From Nitrosomonas sp. (lineage in GTDB: Bacteria; Pseudomonadota; Gammaproteobacteria; Burkholderiales; Nitrosomonadaceae): a stretch of 64,000 nucleotides of DNA. The notes under the pieces are model-generated. The model had not been told where the DNA came from. It made no database searches and was given only the letters and a program-made list of their open reading frames with translations. Positions within the stretch are counted from its first letter, which is position 1; each line of letters opens with the position of its first letter. Below, one piece after another: positions 1 through 9,216 of this stretch. A program made the translations under genes and the position numbers. Where the stretch lies: NCBI GenBank assembly GCA_019745325.1, contig JAIETK010000001.1:124001-188000 (forward strand), read 5' to 3'.

Positions 1-2
1 TG

Positions 3-605
3 TCGCTTTGGGCGGCGTTGTTGATCATATCCGCCATCTACTTGCATGCGATCGATCCTTTGCCGGAGCGGGCGACGGGGCTGCAGAAATTCCTTAAAGG
101 CATTGGTGTGATCGCATTGCTGATCGGTGTGGCGATGTTGGCCGGTGTTTTATCCGGCAGCCGCGATGTGCTGCAGCCGCTCTCCAAATTCGGTATCGCC
201 AATAGCAGCGTGAATACCGCGGAATTGACAGCAGCCGGACACCCGGCGTTGCCGTTTCAGCGGGTAAAAAACCTCGGAGAACTCGATGAGCAGATCAAAC
301 GCTCCAAGGATAAGTACGTCATGGTACGGTTTCATGCCGATTGGTGTGTTTCCTGCAAGGAAATGGATCGCTTCACCTTTTCCGATGCCAAAGTGCAAGC
401 CCGGCTGAAAGACGTGGTGCTGCTGGAAGTCGACGTGACCGACGGCACGCCGGATGATACCGCGCTGCTCAAACGCTTTAAGCTGTTCGGGCCGCCGGGT
501 ATTTTATTTATTGATCGTCAAGGCCGCGATGTGCCGGACATCAAAGTCATTGGATTCCTCAATCATAACGATTTCCTGACGGTGCTGAATGCGGTGCTGA
601 TTTGA
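3..605 (+). CDS. dsbD: Thiol:disulfide interchange protein DsbD, C-terminal part (5' truncated by window)
   Basis: The reading frame is already open at the first bases, so this is the end of a longer gene. DsbD passes electrons from cytoplasmic thioredoxin across the inner membrane to periplasmic DsbC and cytochrome-maturation proteins. Visible are one or two hydrophobic membrane segments (about the first 60 residues), then a periplasmic thioredoxin-like domain with the redox pair in HADWCVSCKEM and the later GPPGILF segment, which matches the DsbD gamma domain. A TlpA-like thioredoxin follows 63 bases downstream on the same strand, suggesting a shared role in periplasmic thiol chemistry. The N-terminal domain and most of the membrane domain lie outside the window. 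Confidence 0.85.
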   Translation, partial: SLWAALLIISAIYLHAIDPLPERATGLQKFLKGIGVIALLIGVAMLAGVLSGSRDVLQPLSKFGIANSSVNTAELTAAGHPALPFQRVKNLGELDEQIKRSKDKYVMVRFHADWCVSCKEMDRFTFSDAKVQARLKDVVLLEVDVTDGTPDDTALLKRFKLFGPPGILFIDRQGRDVPDIKVIGFLNHNDFLTVLNAVLI

Positions 606-668
606 AGGGAATTGCGCGCGCAGCCGCAAGCGGCTGTCTGAATATATAAATTATTTTGGGATGTTACG

Positions 669-1256
669 ATGTCGAAGTTTAAGCAGATTATTCTGTATTT
701 TTTTGTAGCGGTCATCGCGCTGGGCGCGGGTTCGTTTTTTCGTTCATTGTTGTCGGATATTTATCAAACCGAATTAACCAGTGAGGAAAGTCAGCAAGGC
801 GCCAAAGCAATTCTTGAAGCCAGTTTGCCCGATTTGCAAGGAGACGATCAGGCGGTCTCGCAATGGCTTGGCAAGGTCATGGTGGTAAATTTCTGGGCGA
901 CTTGGTGTACGCCCTGCCGGGAAGAGATTCCGGAGTTTATCGAAGCGCAGAACAAATACGGGGATCAGGGATTGATCTTTGTCGGCATCGCGATTGACCA
1001 GCCCGATAAAGTGAAAATGTTCAGCCAGGAATTCGGTATCAATTATCCGGTTCTGATCGGGAGTTTTAATACCTGGTCATTGCTCGAAGCCGCCGGAAAC
1101 CGTATGTCCGCACTCCCTTATACGGTGGTTTTGAATCGTTCTGGTGAAATTGTCGACACCTATTTAGGCCGCGTTAACTTGAAAAAGCTGGAAAAACTGG
1201 TTGAGCCGCTGTTGAAAGAACAGCCCGCCGCGGCGGAGCAACCAGCGCAGATCTGA
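669..1256 (+). CDS. TlpA/ResA-family periplasmic thioredoxin
   Basis: The 195-residue protein has an N-terminal hydrophobic anchor (about residues 7-25) and a thioredoxin fold of the AhpC/TSA-Redoxin type. The active site is WATWCTPC (Cys80, Cys83) and the cis-proline region is in SALPYTVVL. Family members reduce periplasmic disulfides, often on apocytochrome c or cytochrome oxidase copper sites. It follows dsbD on the same strand, and DsbD is a plausible source of its electrons. The ATG at 669 has GGGA a short distance upstream. The exact client protein cannot be read from the sequence. Confidence 0.85.
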   Translation: MSKFKQIILYFFVAVIALGAGSFFRSLLSDIYQTELTSEESQQGAKAILEASLPDLQGDDQAVSQWLGKVMVVNFWATWCTPCREEIPEFIEAQNKYGDQGLIFVGIAIDQPDKVKMFSQEFGINYPVLIGSFNTWSLLEAAGNRMSALPYTVVLNRSGEIVDTYLGRVNLKKLEKLVEPLLKEQPAAAEQPAQI

Positions 1257-1542
1257 AAACCATGCGGAGATAAAGCGGATTTCATAATGATTGATAGCGA
1301 TTGTCTCCGCCGGAATGAATCATGTAATATGTTTGGCAGGAATGGAATGCTTTGAACGTTAGCATACATGCGAGCTACTCTGTCCTTGCAATACCTCGCG
1401 CATTCTGATGTTTGCAAATACTTACCAGAGGATTCAATAGTTTTTGATTTTGATTGTATAAGGTACTGAAGGTAGGAAAGCAAGGGTAATATCGCAATGT
1501 GATGGGGTTATTTTTTCCGGTAATTATTTGGAGAACCTTATC

Positions 1543-1878
1543 ATGACAAAGCTCACGGTTAATCATCGTTTCATCGTTTTATTCTTGTCGCTTCAGATAC
1601 TTTTTTCCCTTGGCTGCACAACTCCTCAAAAATACGAGGGCAGCCGCGAGCAATTCGACGATATCATCATTACCACCAGGGTGCATGAGGCGATTATCGA
1701 CGAGCCATCCTTAAGACCGTTTGATATCAATATCAGAACCATCAAAGGTATCGTCGAACTAAGCGGCCTTGTCAATTCCAGGGATGATATGGATAAAGCC
1801 ATCGCCATTGCCCGCAAGGTGGAGGGCATCAAGCTGATCAAAAACGATATGCGAATTTACGGGACCGGTGATTATTGA
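1543..1878 (+). CDS. BON-domain lipoprotein
   Basis: The start was placed at ATG 1543, because GGAG at 1530-1533 lies 9 bases upstream; an in-frame TTG at 1528 would overlap this ribosome-binding site. The N-terminus is a lipoprotein signal peptide with the lipobox around SLGC, followed by one BON domain of about 65 residues (from about DDIIITTRV to MRIYG, with the typical GIVELSGLV strand turn). BON domains bind phospholipid or act in envelope stress proteins such as OsmY and DolP; this one has a single copy. The stop overlaps the TTG start of the next gene by four bases. Its specific role is unknown. Confidence 0.75.
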   Translation: MTKLTVNHRFIVLFLSLQILFSLGCTTPQKYEGSREQFDDIIITTRVHEAIIDEPSLRPFDINIRTIKGIVELSGLVNSRDDMDKAIAIARKVEGIKLIKNDMRIYGTGDY

Positions 1879-2282
1879 TCAGCGGTCAGACTGCAAAACG
1901 GGCGGATGAAGTGACGGCCGATCATGTTTTGATAGCGCATTTTCTGTACGTGTTGTTTGTCGTTGGCAGTTTGCCGGCGATCTGGATTGGCGCTTGGCTG
2001 GGGCTTAAGTTTGTGGCAAATCCATGGTTTCGCTATTTGCACCTCGCCGCTATTTTATTGGTGGTGGCCGAGTCGTTGCTTGGTATTGCTTGCCCGCTAA
2101 CCGTTTGGGAAAACAATTTGCGCCAAATCGAGACGGAAGCCGGTTTCATTCAGTACTGGCTTCATCTCATCATTTTTTATCGGGTATCCGAAACGGTGCT
2201 GACCGTAGTTTATATCGCGTTTGCCGCTTTGGTGGCGATGACTTTCAAATGGGTTCCGCCGAGACGCAGTAACAATAATTAG
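1875..2282 (+). CDS. DUF2784 family membrane protein
   Basis: About 135 residues with three or four hydrophobic segments. The sequence carries hallmarks I associate with DUF2784: LIAHFLYVLFVV, NPWFRYLHL and GIACPLTVWE. Function is unknown for the family. The likely start is a TTG at 1875 overlapping the previous stop (TTGA arrangement), which implies translational coupling with the BON lipoprotein; a GTG at 1911 is an alternative and would remove 12 polar residues. The next gene, fructokinase, begins 69 bases later and is probably in a separate unit. Confidence 0.7.
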   Translation: MISGQTAKRADEVTADHVLIAHFLYVLFVVGSLPAIWIGAWLGLKFVANPWFRYLHLAAILLVVAESLLGIACPLTVWENNLRQIETEAGFIQYWLHLIIFYRVSETVLTVVYIAFAALVAMTFKWVPPRRSNNN

Positions 2283-2351
2283 CCTTCTGATACCTGGTAT
2301 TGACTGTCAATACGATAGTTAAAACTTAATCTGACTGGAACAATCATATCT

Positions 2352-3266
2352 ATGACATCTATTCAAGCAGAAACAGTTTTATTGTTCGGTGAAGTGCTGG
2401 CAGATATATTCGATGACCGAAAAGTATTTGGAGGTGCGCCGTTCAATGTCGCACGCCACCTGCAAGCATTTGGATTGCATCCAGTACTGATAACGCGCAT
2501 TGGAAACGACGAACTTCGCCGTGAATTACTTGCGGTGATAAAGGATGCCGGCATGGATGATGTCGGTATACAGCTTGATGTCTCTCATCCGACTGGTCAA
2601 GTGATGGTACACATGGAAGGACGCGAACACCGCTTTGAAATTCTGCCGGAGCAAGCGTATGACTACATCCATGCGGGCATAACGCATATGATTGCCTTGG
2701 CAGTGCGTCCGCAACTGATATATTTTGGCACCTTGGCGCAGCGCAGCGCAAAATCCGCTCAGGCCTTGGGCGCATTGATCCGCAGCAGCAACGCGCCGCG
2801 TTTACTGGATATCAATTTACGGAAACCTTGGTATGACGCACCTACGATAGAGCGTTCTCTGAGGCGCGCAAACCTGCTAAAAATAAATCTGGAAGAGATG
2901 GAGATACTGACATCTTTATTCCGGTTATCCAGTAAAAATCCAATACAAAATGCTGATGCATTGATTAGATGTTTTGGTCTGGACAGCGTTTTGGTTACAT
3001 GTGGCGAACGGGGCGCTTGGCAACTCGACAACGAAGGTAAGATAGAAAGTGTTGAGGGATCCGCATCTTCACAACCACTGGTGGATACAGTCGGTGCGGG
3101 GGATGGTTTTGCCGCTGTTTACATCCTGGGCATATTACGCGGTTGGCCGGCTATGCTTACCTTACCGCGCGCCAATATCTTTGCTGCTGCTTTGTGCGAA
3201 ATTCGAGGAGCGATTCCGGATTCTCCAGATTTCTACGAACCGTTCATAAAGGATTGGAAGATATGA
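2352..3266 (+). CDS. Fructokinase, PfkB/ribokinase family
   Basis: A 304-residue PfkB-family sugar kinase that phosphorylates fructose to fructose-6-phosphate with ATP. The N-terminal glycine-rich substrate region is GGAPFNVARHL, and the C-terminal family signature with the catalytic Asp is DTVGAGDGFAA. Its stop overlaps the start of the sucrose-phosphate synthase by four bases (ATGA), so the two are translationally coupled. The context argues for fructose over ribose or adenosine as substrate: the kinase can recycle fructose released by amylosucrase to the hexose-phosphate pool. Very similar cassettes are known from methanotrophs and ammonia oxidisers. Confidence 0.88.
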   Translation: MTSIQAETVLLFGEVLADIFDDRKVFGGAPFNVARHLQAFGLHPVLITRIGNDELRRELLAVIKDAGMDDVGIQLDVSHPTGQVMVHMEGREHRFEILPEQAYDYIHAGITHMIALAVRPQLIYFGTLAQRSAKSAQALGALIRSSNAPRLLDINLRKPWYDAPTIERSLRRANLLKINLEEMEILTSLFRLSSKNPIQNADALIRCFGLDSVLVTCGERGAWQLDNEGKIESVEGSASSQPLVDTVGAGDGFAAVYILGILRGWPAMLTLPRANIFAAALCEIRGAIPDSPDFYEPFIKDWKI

Positions 3267-5431
3267 CGATGGATCTGATCAATAACGAAAACCCATTGTA
3301 CATTTTGATGATTAGTCCGCACGGTTTGATCAGAGGAAATAACATGGAGTTGGGGCGCGATGCTGATACTGGCGGACAAACTACCTATGTGGTGGAGCTA
3401 ATGCGTGCTTTGGCACGTCATTGCGATGTCGGACAAGTTGATTTGCTGACGCGGCTGATTGATGATCCCGCAGTATCCCCGGATTATTCCCAACCCATCG
3501 AAGAAGTTAGTAACGGCGCGCGTATTCTGCGCCTGCCTTTCGGTCCATCGCATTACATACGCAAGGAATTGCTGTGGCCTCATCTCGATCAACTGGTGGA
3601 TCGCAGCCTGCATTTTTTGCGTCAGCAGGGACGATTGCCGGATCTGATACACACACATTACGCCGATGCAGGTTATGTAGGACAACAGCTATCACTGCTC
3701 CTTGGCATACCTCAGGTACACACGGGGCACTCACTGGGACGCCCAAAGCAGTCGCGCTTGCTGGCAAGTGGCCGGAAAAAACACGCGATTGAACGTCAGT
3801 TCAATTTCGAACGCCGTATCGCGGTAGAAGAGGATTTGCTGGTAAGCGTTAACATGGTAGTCACCAGTACGCGGCAAGAGGTTACCGAACAGTATGGCAT
3901 GTATCATAATCATGAACGCAGTCGCTTTGTCGTGATTCCGCCAGGGACGGACATTACGCGCTTCTCGCCGCCGGGACGTAGAAAAATTAATCCTAATGTT
4001 ATGCAAATGGTAGATAAATTTCTATCGGATCCGGCCAAACCGATAATACTCGCAATTTGCCGTCCTTCCATCCACAAGAATCTGAAAGGCTTGATTGAGG
4101 CATATGGAGGTAATCCTGAGCTACAGAAAATGGCCAATCTGGTCATCGTCTCTGGCAATCGTGACGACATTCGTGAGCTGGATGAAGCTTCGCAGAAAGT
4201 ACTGAGGGAGCTGTTGTTGGATATAGATCGTTATGATTTATGGGGGCGCGTGGCGATACCCAAGCACCATGCTGCCGAAGATGTGCCGGAGCTATACCGT
4301 TTGGCTGCGCGCCGCCGCGGTGTATTTGTCAATCCGGCATTTACTGAACCATTTGGCTTGACCTTGATTGAAACTGCTGCAAGCGGTTTGCCATTTGTCG
4401 CAACCGAAGATGGTGGGCCACGGGATATTTTGGCAAATTGTTGTAATGGTTTGCTGGTGAATCCGTTGGATCCGGTTGCGATTGCTGCGGCATTATCCAA
4501 CGTATTATCGGACAAGCAGCAATGGCGGATGTGGTCGAAGAATGGCGTCATAGGCGCACGCCGCCACTATAGTTGGGATGCTCACGTTAGCAAGTATATG
4601 AAAGAAGTACGCAGACTGCTGCGGCGTGATCGTAAGCGCATGCGGCGTCAGATTTCATTCACACTGCAAGACGGCAAGTCACCCATGCCGCTGGCGCGAA
4701 GGGCCTTGGTCAGCGATATAGACAACACCTTGCTGGGGAACAAAGAAGGATTGCAACAGTTGATTAGCTGGCTAAAAAAACATGCAGGATCAGTAGTTTT
4801 TGGTGTCGCCACCGGCCGCTCTCTGGAAAGTGCAGTGAAAGTTCTCAAGAATGCACGGGTTCCAATTCCAAATGTACTAATCACTTCAGTTGGAAGCGAA
4901 ATCAATTATGGCCCGAGGCTACAACCGGATGTCGGTTGGGCCAACCGCATTGCCCATCTATGGCGACGTGATGCATTAGAGCAAGTTTTATCCGGCCTGC
5001 CGGGGTTGACACTTCAAGCTGCTGAAAACCAGCGTAAATTCAAGCTAAGTTATAACGTGATTTCAAAGAAGATGCCCTCACTGCAGGATTTATCCCGATT
5101 GTTGCGGGAACATCGTTTGCATGCGCGGCTTATCTATTCGCATGAAAAATTTTTAGATGTATTGCCGATGCGTGCCTCTAAGGGGCATGCCATCCGTTAT
5201 CTGGCTTGCAAGTGGGGACTGCCCCTTGAGAATTTTCTGGTGGTAGGTGACTCCGGCAATGACAAGGAAATGCTGCTCGGTGATACGCTAGGAATAGTGG
5301 TTGGTAACTATAGCCCGGAGCTTGAGCCGCTGCGTGACATGGAACAGATATATTTTGCTCAAGCTCGCCAAGCCAACGGTATCCTGGAAGGGCTGGCACA
5401 TTATAACTGGCGGATTGAAGACAACCCTTAA
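3263..5431 (+). CDS. sps: Bifunctional sucrose-phosphate synthase / sucrose-phosphate phosphatase
   Basis: The start was set at ATG 3263 (MTMDLINN), because GGAAG lies just upstream and the longer open frame runs inside fructokinase. The product is 722 residues. The N-terminal two thirds is a GT4 glycosyltransferase (DTGGQTTYVVELMRAL near the start, HTGHSLGRPK, and the Glu pair of FTEPFGLTLIE) that joins UDP- or ADP-glucose to fructose-6-phosphate. From about residue 480 a HAD hydrolase domain follows, with nucleophile Asp485 in SDIDNT and the late VVGDSGNDKEM motif, matching sucrose-phosphate phosphatase. One chain can therefore make free sucrose. It sits between fructokinase and amylosucrase in one operon. 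Confidence 0.9.
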   Translation: MTMDLINNENPLYILMISPHGLIRGNNMELGRDADTGGQTTYVVELMRALARHCDVGQVDLLTRLIDDPAVSPDYSQPIEEVSNGARILRLPFGPSHYIRKELLWPHLDQLVDRSLHFLRQQGRLPDLIHTHYADAGYVGQQLSLLLGIPQVHTGHSLGRPKQSRLLASGRKKHAIERQFNFERRIAVEEDLLVSVNMVVTSTRQEVTEQYGMYHNHERSRFVVIPPGTDITRFSPPGRRKINPNVMQMVDKFLSDPAKPIILAICRPSIHKNLKGLIEAYGGNPELQKMANLVIVSGNRDDIRELDEASQKVLRELLLDIDRYDLWGRVAIPKHHAAEDVPELYRLAARRRGVFVNPAFTEPFGLTLIETAASGLPFVATEDGGPRDILANCCNGLLVNPLDPVAIAAALSNVLSDKQQWRMWSKNGVIGARRHYSWDAHVSKYMKEVRRLLRRDRKRMRRQISFTLQDGKSPMPLARRALVSDIDNTLLGNKEGLQQLISWLKKHAGSVVFGVATGRSLESAVKVLKNARVPIPNVLITSVGSEINYGPRLQPDVGWANRIAHLWRRDALEQVLSGLPGLTLQAAENQRKFKLSYNVISKKMPSLQDLSRLLREHRLHARLIYSHEKFLDVLPMRASKGHAIRYLACKWGLPLENFLVVGDSGNDKEMLLGDTLGIVVGNYSPELEPLRDMEQIYFAQARQANGILEGLAHYNWRIEDNP

Positions 5432-5449
5432 TTCTAGGCGCATATACTC

Positions 5450-7402
5450 ATGTATGAACAGATTTCACATTCTTTGCTCAATGACATTCTGGTTGAGGTA
5501 AAGAAAAAAACTAAGCCCCAAAATTTGCAATTTTTCTATACTCGGCTGGGAGCAAATTTCTACGCCATTTACTCGCTATTCAATACGCTTTATGGAGATC
5601 ATCCGGATTTCAAGAAGCACATGCTGCATTTAGTGGAAACGCTAATGCGCCAATATATCAGCAGACCCAGTCATCTTAAGAGAATTGATCTGGAGCGAGA
5701 AAAAGATCACAACTGGTTTCTAAGTCAGAAATGGGTCGGCATGGCACTATACTGCAACGGATACGCTGACAACCTGAAGGATATGCTGTCTAGATTGAAT
5801 TACCTGCAGGAATTGGGGGTTAATCTAGTACATATCATGCCTATTTGCGATTGTCCCGAAGGCAAAAGCGATGGTGGTTATGCGGTAAGAGATTTTTGCA
5901 AGATTGATAGCCGTTTTGGTACCTTCGAGGATTTTAATAAATTAGTTACTAGCTTAAAAAAACGTGACATGCTGCTAACCCTGGATGTTGTGGTCAATCA
6001 TACTTCCGACCAGCACGAGTGGGCTAAGAAAGCACGGGGCGGCGATCAGGCGTATCAGGACTATTACTTTGTCTTCAATGACCGGTCGATTCCGGATATC
6101 TATGAAGAATCCATGCCGGAAGTATTTCCTGAAACCGCACCCGGCAACTTCACTTGGGATGAGGCGATGGGCAAATGGGTGATGACCGTGTTTCATCGCT
6201 ATCAATGGGATTTAAACTACCGGAACCCAGCAGTTTTTATAGAGATGCTAGACATCATCTTGTTCTGGGCAAATCGAGGCGCGGATATTCTGCGGCTTGA
6301 TGCCGTGGCATTTATGTGGAAGAAAATGGGCAGTTCTTGCCAGAATGAGCGCGAAGCGCACCTGATTTTGCAATTGATGAAGGATTGTTGCCAAGTTACC
6401 GCTCCCGGTGTGCTGTTTATCGCGGAAGCCATTGTTGCGCCTACCGAGATCATCAAATACTTCGGTGAAGATGCCATCAATGCTAAAGAATGCGAGATCG
6501 CTTATAACGCAACTTTCATGGCGTTGTTATGGGATGCAGTGGCGACGAAAAAATCGATATTGCTTAACAAAGGGATACAAAATATTCCTTCAAAACTTGA
6601 GCGGGCAACTTGGCTCAATTATGTGCGCTGTCATGATGATATTGGCTGGGGTTTCAGCGACGACGATATTGTCACTGCTGGGTATGAGCCGCAGTCGCAT
6701 CGACGCTTTTTAGTGGATTATTTTACGGGAAATTACGAGGGATCTCTTGCGGCCGGACTTGCCTTCGGGAGAAATTCGCTAACCGGTGATGCACGTATCT
6801 CCGGATCATTGGCTTCACTCGCTGGACTCGAACGTGCCCTGGAAAATAACGATCCTGAGGCCATTAATATGGCCATCAAAATTATTCTCCTATTACACGG
6901 AATGATCCTTTCCTTTGGCGGTATTCCGATGCTTTACTACGGAGATGCCATTGGAACGCTCAATGATGATTCCTATCTTAATGATGAATCAAAAAACGAT
7001 GACAGCCGCTGGATACACCGCCCGAAGATGGATTGGAAAAAAGCGTTGCAAAGAACACAACCAGGAACAGTTGAGTACAGCATCTTCAATGCAGTAAAGA
7101 AAATGATTTCTATACGCAAGGAAATACCAGCGTTTGCAGATAGAAACAATCGGGAGTTATTGAGCGTAGATAACCCCCATCTTTTTGTGTTTTCACGGTT
7201 TGATCAAATCAATAGCAGTTCAAGAGTTTTAGTCATAGGAAACTTTGATGAGGAGTCGCAATTCTTGAATCTATCGCCTTTGCAGCATATGGGTTTTTTT
7301 CAGTACGATTCAGTCAAAAATTTATGTAATGGAGAATCTTTGCCAATAAGGAGTGAGAATCTAATGATTCCTGCCCGGTCTTTCTACTGGCTGCAGGCAT
7401 AA
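5450..7402 (+). CDS. ams: Amylosucrase (GH13)
   Basis: The 650-residue protein uses sucrose to extend alpha-1,4-glucan and releases fructose. The GH13 motifs are in order: DVVVNHTSD, the nucleophile Asp284 in RLDAVAF, the acid/base Glu326 in FIAEAIVAP, and RCHDDIGW, with His395-Asp396-Asp397, typical of amylosucrase. Length and motif spacing agree with known amylosucrases of about 630-650 residues, with a helical N-terminal domain of roughly 90 residues. It lies 18 bases after the sucrose synthase gene, so it closes a cycle from hexose phosphate through sucrose to glycogen-like glucan, with fructose returned by the kinase. Sucrose hydrolase is the main alternative. Confidence 0.9.
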   Translation: MYEQISHSLLNDILVEVKKKTKPQNLQFFYTRLGANFYAIYSLFNTLYGDHPDFKKHMLHLVETLMRQYISRPSHLKRIDLEREKDHNWFLSQKWVGMALYCNGYADNLKDMLSRLNYLQELGVNLVHIMPICDCPEGKSDGGYAVRDFCKIDSRFGTFEDFNKLVTSLKKRDMLLTLDVVVNHTSDQHEWAKKARGGDQAYQDYYFVFNDRSIPDIYEESMPEVFPETAPGNFTWDEAMGKWVMTVFHRYQWDLNYRNPAVFIEMLDIILFWANRGADILRLDAVAFMWKKMGSSCQNEREAHLILQLMKDCCQVTAPGVLFIAEAIVAPTEIIKYFGEDAINAKECEIAYNATFMALLWDAVATKKSILLNKGIQNIPSKLERATWLNYVRCHDDIGWGFSDDDIVTAGYEPQSHRRFLVDYFTGNYEGSLAAGLAFGRNSLTGDARISGSLASLAGLERALENNDPEAINMAIKIILLLHGMILSFGGIPMLYYGDAIGTLNDDSYLNDESKNDDSRWIHRPKMDWKKALQRTQPGTVEYSIFNAVKKMISIRKEIPAFADRNNRELLSVDNPHLFVFSRFDQINSSSRVLVIGNFDEESQFLNLSPLQHMGFFQYDSVKNLCNGESLPIRSENLMIPARSFYWLQA

Positions 7403-7412
7403 AGAGAGTAGT

Positions 7413-7558
7413 TAGCGCTGATTAATTCAACGAACGTGATGAAGAGCGAGGCGCACGGAACGCAACAACCGAGACATATCAATCTGATGGCGAGGGAGTG
7501 AGTATCGCGCAACCAAGCTAAGCAATTCGCTCGTGCAGTCAATTAATCAGCGTTTCCT
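7413..7558. repeat. Small inverted-repeat element (MITE-like), complete copy
   Basis: The segment is bounded by a perfect 12-base inverted repeat, CGCTGATTAATT at 7416-7427 and its reverse complement at 7541-7552. It holds no convincing gene. Reversed, its left end matches 43176-43220 at 39 of 45 positions without gaps, and its right end (about 29 bases) recurs at 52344-52372. The pattern suggests a non-autonomous dispersed element. A target-site duplication is not obvious. It lies between amylosucrase and the convergent ttcA gene. Confidence 0.6.
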
Positions 7559-7686
7559 TAGTCGACCCTGAAAAAGTAAATAAAATGTAGGAACCCGCGG
7601 CGATTGAAACCATTATCGATCACCTCGAACCGGATTATGGAATGGCGATGATTTTCATGGATTCCGCCGAAGCGTAAAAATAGAAA

Positions 7687-8604
7687 TCAGCGTTCTGAAG
7701 CCAGGTATTGATTGCCAATTTCTACGGTTTCTTCAGCATCGGTTTGTAACAGTTCTTCGATATTGGGTTCGAAGGTTTCGTCGTCGAAAGCGATATCGCC
7801 GTTTTCAAACGGCCGGTCCTGTACTTTGAGGTTTTTAAAATCGTAGCGGGAGGTATCGGCCAGATGCGACAATTGCACGTTTTGCAGTGAACGGAACATG
7901 GTTTCCAGCCGGCCCGGAAATTTTTTATCCCACTGCTGCATCATTTCTTTGATGACCTGGCGTTGCAAATTCGGTTGCGATCCGCATAAATTGCACGGGA
8001 TGATCGGAAAATCGGCCACTGCCGCGTATGCCGCCAGATCTTTTTCCTTGCAATAAGCTAATGGCCGGATCACGATATGCTGACCGTCGTCACTCACCAG
8101 TTTAGGCGGCATTGCTTTGAGTTTTCCGCCATAAAACATGTTCAAGAATAGAGTTTCCAGAATGTCATCGCGATGATGGCCCAGCGCGATCTTAGTCGCG
8201 CCCAGCTCTCCGGCGACGCGGTACAACACGCCGCGGCGTAACCGGGAACACAGGCTGCAAGTGGTTTTACCTTCGGCAATGACGCGCTTCACGACGCTGT
8301 AGGTGTCCTGCTCCACGATGCGGAACGGCATGCCGATGCGGGTTAAATATTCCGGCAGTACTTGCTCGGGAAATCCGGGTTGCTTCTGATCGAGGTTGAC
8401 GGCGATCAATTCAAAATCCAGCGGCGCGTGCGCTTGCAGATTGCGCAGGATATCGAGCAGCGCATAACTGTCCTTGCCGCCGGACAGGCATACCATCACC
8501 CGGTCACCGGCTTCGATCATATTGAAATCCGCGATTGCCGATCCCACAAATCTCCGCAAACGCTTTTGCAGCTTGTTGGCATTATATTGTTGTTTTTTTT
8601 GCAT
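7687..8604 (-). CDS. ttcA: tRNA 2-thiocytidine biosynthesis protein TtcA
   Basis: TtcA adds sulfur to cytidine 32 of tRNAs, using ATP and a [4Fe-4S] cluster. The PP-loop is [10 protein letters not shown], and cysteines in [10 protein letters not shown] and PCNLCGSQ match the family's cluster-binding and sulfur-transfer positions. The ATG at 8604 (MQKKQQ) was chosen; a TTG four codons upstream is possible, and neither has a strong ribosome-binding site. Length is about 305 residues, normal for TtcA. It is convergent with amylosucrase and divergent from the copper operon. Confidence 0.92.
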   Translation of the reverse strand: MQKKQQYNANKLQKRLRRFVGSAIADFNMIEAGDRVMVCLSGGKDSYALLDILRNLQAHAPLDFELIAVNLDQKQPGFPEQVLPEYLTRIGMPFRIVEQDTYSVVKRVIAEGKTTCSLCSRLRRGVLYRVAGELGATKIALGHHRDDILETLFLNMFYGGKLKAMPPKLVSDDGQHIVIRPLAYCKEKDLAAYAAVADFPIIPCNLCGSQPNLQRQVIKEMMQQWDKKFPGRLETMFRSLQNVQLSHLADTSRYDFKNLKVQDRPFENGDIAFDDETFEPNIEELLQTDAEETVEIGNQYLASER

Positions 8605-8763
8605 GCTGTCACACAAATTGGATGAAGAAAGTCACAAGAGAATTGATTCGAGCCGGTATCATGCGCACTGCGTTTATTCGACAAACGGGTTGGAACAATT
8701 TAGCATAGCCGCATTCTAATCAAGTCGGACAGTTGGATAGAAGGTTATTTTCAGGAGAACTCC

Positions 8764-9216
8764 ATGAATAGAATTATAGCATTGGTAATCTTGGCCTTGT
8801 TTTCAACCCATAGCGCCGCGGCTGCAAATCATACCCGGCTGGAATTGGATATTGGCAAATCCGGCGAAGCCGATAAAGTATCGCATACTATTAAACTGAC
8901 GCAGGTGGATAATATGTTTTTGCCGGCGGAGGTTCGAGTAAAGGAAGGTGAAACAATCCGGTTCGTGATCAAAAACGGCGGCAATCACAAACATGAAATG
9001 TTGATTGGCTCGATGGCGGAACTCAAGAAAGCTGCGAATATGCGGCGCATGTATCCGGACAAGGAACATGCGGAAGCGCACTTGGTGCAGCTTGAACCCG
9101 GCGAGCAAAAGGAACTGATCTGGCAATTTACGACAGCGGGAACCGTTGATTTTGCATGTCCGTTGCCCGGTCATTTTAAAAAAATGCGTGGAAAAATTAT
9201 CGTGGAGAAGAAATGA
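8764..9216 (+). CDS. Periplasmic cupredoxin-like copper protein
   Basis: The 150-residue protein has a signal peptide (cleavage likely after HSAAAA) and a plastocyanin/azurin-type fold. Candidate type 1 copper ligands are His75 or His77 in NHKHEM, and Cys132, His137 and Met141 in ACPLPGHFKKM. Such proteins carry electrons or hold copper in the periplasm. AGGAG precedes the ATG. The stop overlaps the start of the DUF411 gene by four bases (ATGA), and a cytochrome c lipoprotein follows. An electron-transfer or copper-handling operon is the best reading, consistent with copper-rich ammonia-oxidiser metabolism. Confidence 0.8.
   Translation: MNRIIALVILALFSTHSAAAANHTRLELDIGKSGEADKVSHTIKLTQVDNMFLPAEVRVKEGETIRFVIKNGGNHKHEMLIGSMAELKKAANMRRMYPDKEHAEAHLVQLEPGEQKELIWQFTTAGTVDFACPLPGHFKKMRGKIIVEKK

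Noticed and set aside
1264..1309. GCGGAGA/TCTCCGC inverted repeat after the TlpA-like gene
   Set aside because: The loop is over 30 bases and no T run follows, so a terminator call is not supported.
7591..7677. 28-codon string (AIETIIDHLEPDYGMAM) resembling part of a CheB-type methylesterase
   Set aside because: Too short and with a stop right before it; similarity is only impressionistic.
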